From: Paenibacillus sp. PL2-23 | GTDB taxonomy: Bacteria > Bacillota > Bacilli > Paenibacillales > Paenibacillaceae | Assembly (NCBI RefSeq): GCF_040834005.1 | Contig: NZ_CP162129.1 | Location: 1,345,501 to 1,409,500 of the forward strand | DNA length: 64,000 nt | Direction of reading: 5' to 3' | In this document: piece after piece, positions 63,297 through 64,000 of the stretch | Layout: every line of letters starts with the position of its first letter | Numbering within the stretch: position 1 is the first letter of the stretch | Translations under genes and position numbers: made by a program | The notes under the pieces: model-generated | Told to the model about the DNA's origin: nothing | The model's database searches: none | The model's input: the letters and a program-made list of their open reading frames with translations, nothing else

Positions 63297-64000
63297 ATGA
63301 CTGTGGATGAGTGGAAGAAAAAGGTGAAATTCCGAGGCTATGCCCATTTCGATAGAAAAATAACCATAAATGAAGCATGGGATTATATCTCTGATCCACT
63401 AAAAATAAAAACTCATGGATTTCTTCCTTTTATCCACCATACATTGAAAATTACGAAGTATAGTAAATCCAAAGGTAAGACTACCAAAAACCGTGAAATT
63501 TGTTATTCCGCACACATGGATCGGTATATCTATCAGTACTACGCTTATCTATTAAATGAAGAATATAATAAAAGAGTAACTATTGACGGTCTTGACCAAT
63601 GCTCGATTGCGTATCGCAACAATCTGCACATGAATAATATTCATTTTGCTAAACAGGCTTTTGACAAAATAATAGAACTTAAAGAATGCTATGTCGTCAT
63701 CGGGGACTTTAAAAGCTTTTTCGACAGCCTTGACCATCAGTACTTAAAAAAGCGAATGTGTGAGCTGCTTCAAAAAGACAAGCTTCCTAACGATTATTAT
63801 GCGGTATTTAAAAACATCACTAAATATTCAACATGGGAATTATCCGACCTTTTGAAAGAAAATGGGCATTTGATAAATCTTTCTGGAATTAAGCGACTAA
63901 ACAAACAAGATTTGGCGATACCTTGGAGTAAATTTAAGGCCTTAAAGAAGGACATGGTTACTCCAAATAAAAAATCGTTCGGCATTCCTCAAGGATCAGC
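63297..64000 (+). CDS. Reverse transcriptase of a defence (DRT/UG, probably DRT2) class, 3' truncated by the window
   Basis: 234 codons are visible. The ATG at 63297 follows GGGGG by about six bases. The N-terminus (KFRGYAHFDRKITINEAWDY, then REICYSAHMDRYIYQYYAYL and SIAYRNNLHMNNIHFAKQAF) belongs to the defence-type RT group with an extended N-terminal region. RT motif A is YVVIGDFKSFFDSLDHQYLK (catalytic D137), and the window ends at the motif-B-like FGIPQGS. The active-site YxDD lies beyond the edge. The intron-RT and retron hallmarks (NAXXH, VTG, or a maturase) are not seen in the visible part. With the ncRNA just upstream, a one-gene DRT2-like system is likely. Confidence 0.82.
   Translation, partial: MTVDEWKKKVKFRGYAHFDRKITINEAWDYISDPLKIKTHGFLPFIHHTLKITKYSKSKGKTTKNREICYSAHMDRYIYQYYAYLLNEEYNKRVTIDGLDQCSIAYRNNLHMNNIHFAKQAFDKIIELKECYVVIGDFKSFFDSLDHQYLKKRMCELLQKDKLPNDYYAVFKNITKYSTWELSDLLKENGHLINLSGIKRLNKQDLAIPWSKFKALKKDMVTPNKKSFGIPQGS

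Overview
The window looks like a chromosomal segment of a spore-forming, Paenibacillus-like member of the Bacillota. The evidence is the purine operon order purEKBCSQLFMNHD with a separate purS, a PurR-type operator plus guanine riboswitch, DgkB/RlmCD/YerC/YerB homologues, LysM-GH18 and polysaccharide deacetylase envelope proteins, and strong GGAGG ribosome sites with frequent ATGA couplings. The first ~37.6 kb is a G+C-rich core chromosome. From ~37.6 kb to the right edge the DNA is visibly A+T-richer, contains broken genes, and is an accessory, defence-type island.

Layout. 1-1.7 kb: tail of an NCS2 purine permease and a solitary TnpB element with its right-end hairpin. 1.7-4.3 kb: pxpABC (5-oxoprolinase). 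4.3-5.8 kb: two coupled minus-strand envelope genes. 6.1-7.7 kb: MsrAB and a nitroreductase. 7.8-9.3 kb: a large 102-bp tandem array. 9.4-12.1 kb: TraB/GumN-type protein and a LysM-GH18 protein. 12.2-26.5 kb: purine operon with PurR boxes, promoter, guanine riboswitch, attenuator, twelve genes and a terminator. It is interrupted by a 48-bp x2 repeat between purB and purC and a 51-bp x9 array between purF and purM. 26.9-37.6 kb: deacetylase, FG-GAP-like lipoprotein, two-component system, YerB-like lipoprotein, YqfQ-like protein, YerC, CbiX-like chelatase, DgkB and RlmD/RlmCD.

Island. It starts directly after rlmD with a decayed IS1634-like transposase, an unknown gene, and a second, orphan copy of an rlmD-type 3' end (39,553-39,612) that may mark an old integration site. 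A zeta-toxin remnant, a WYL regulator, a vWA protein and an AddB-like/AddA-like nuclease-helicase pair follow. Next is a complete type 1 BREX operon (HTH regulator, brxA, brxB, brxC, pglX, pglZ, brxL). At the right edge is a reverse transcriptase gene (cut by the window) preceded by a promoter and a highly structured, non-coding ~260-nt leader.

Most interesting. The RT plus its upstream ncRNA resembles DRT2-type defence. The strand antisense to the ncRNA is free of stop codons for 65 codons and carries a GGAGG and ATG. This is what one would expect if repeated cDNA from this RNA makes a neo-like gene. The AddAB-like pair beside BREX and the 51/102-bp arrays, open on both strands, are the next most unusual items.
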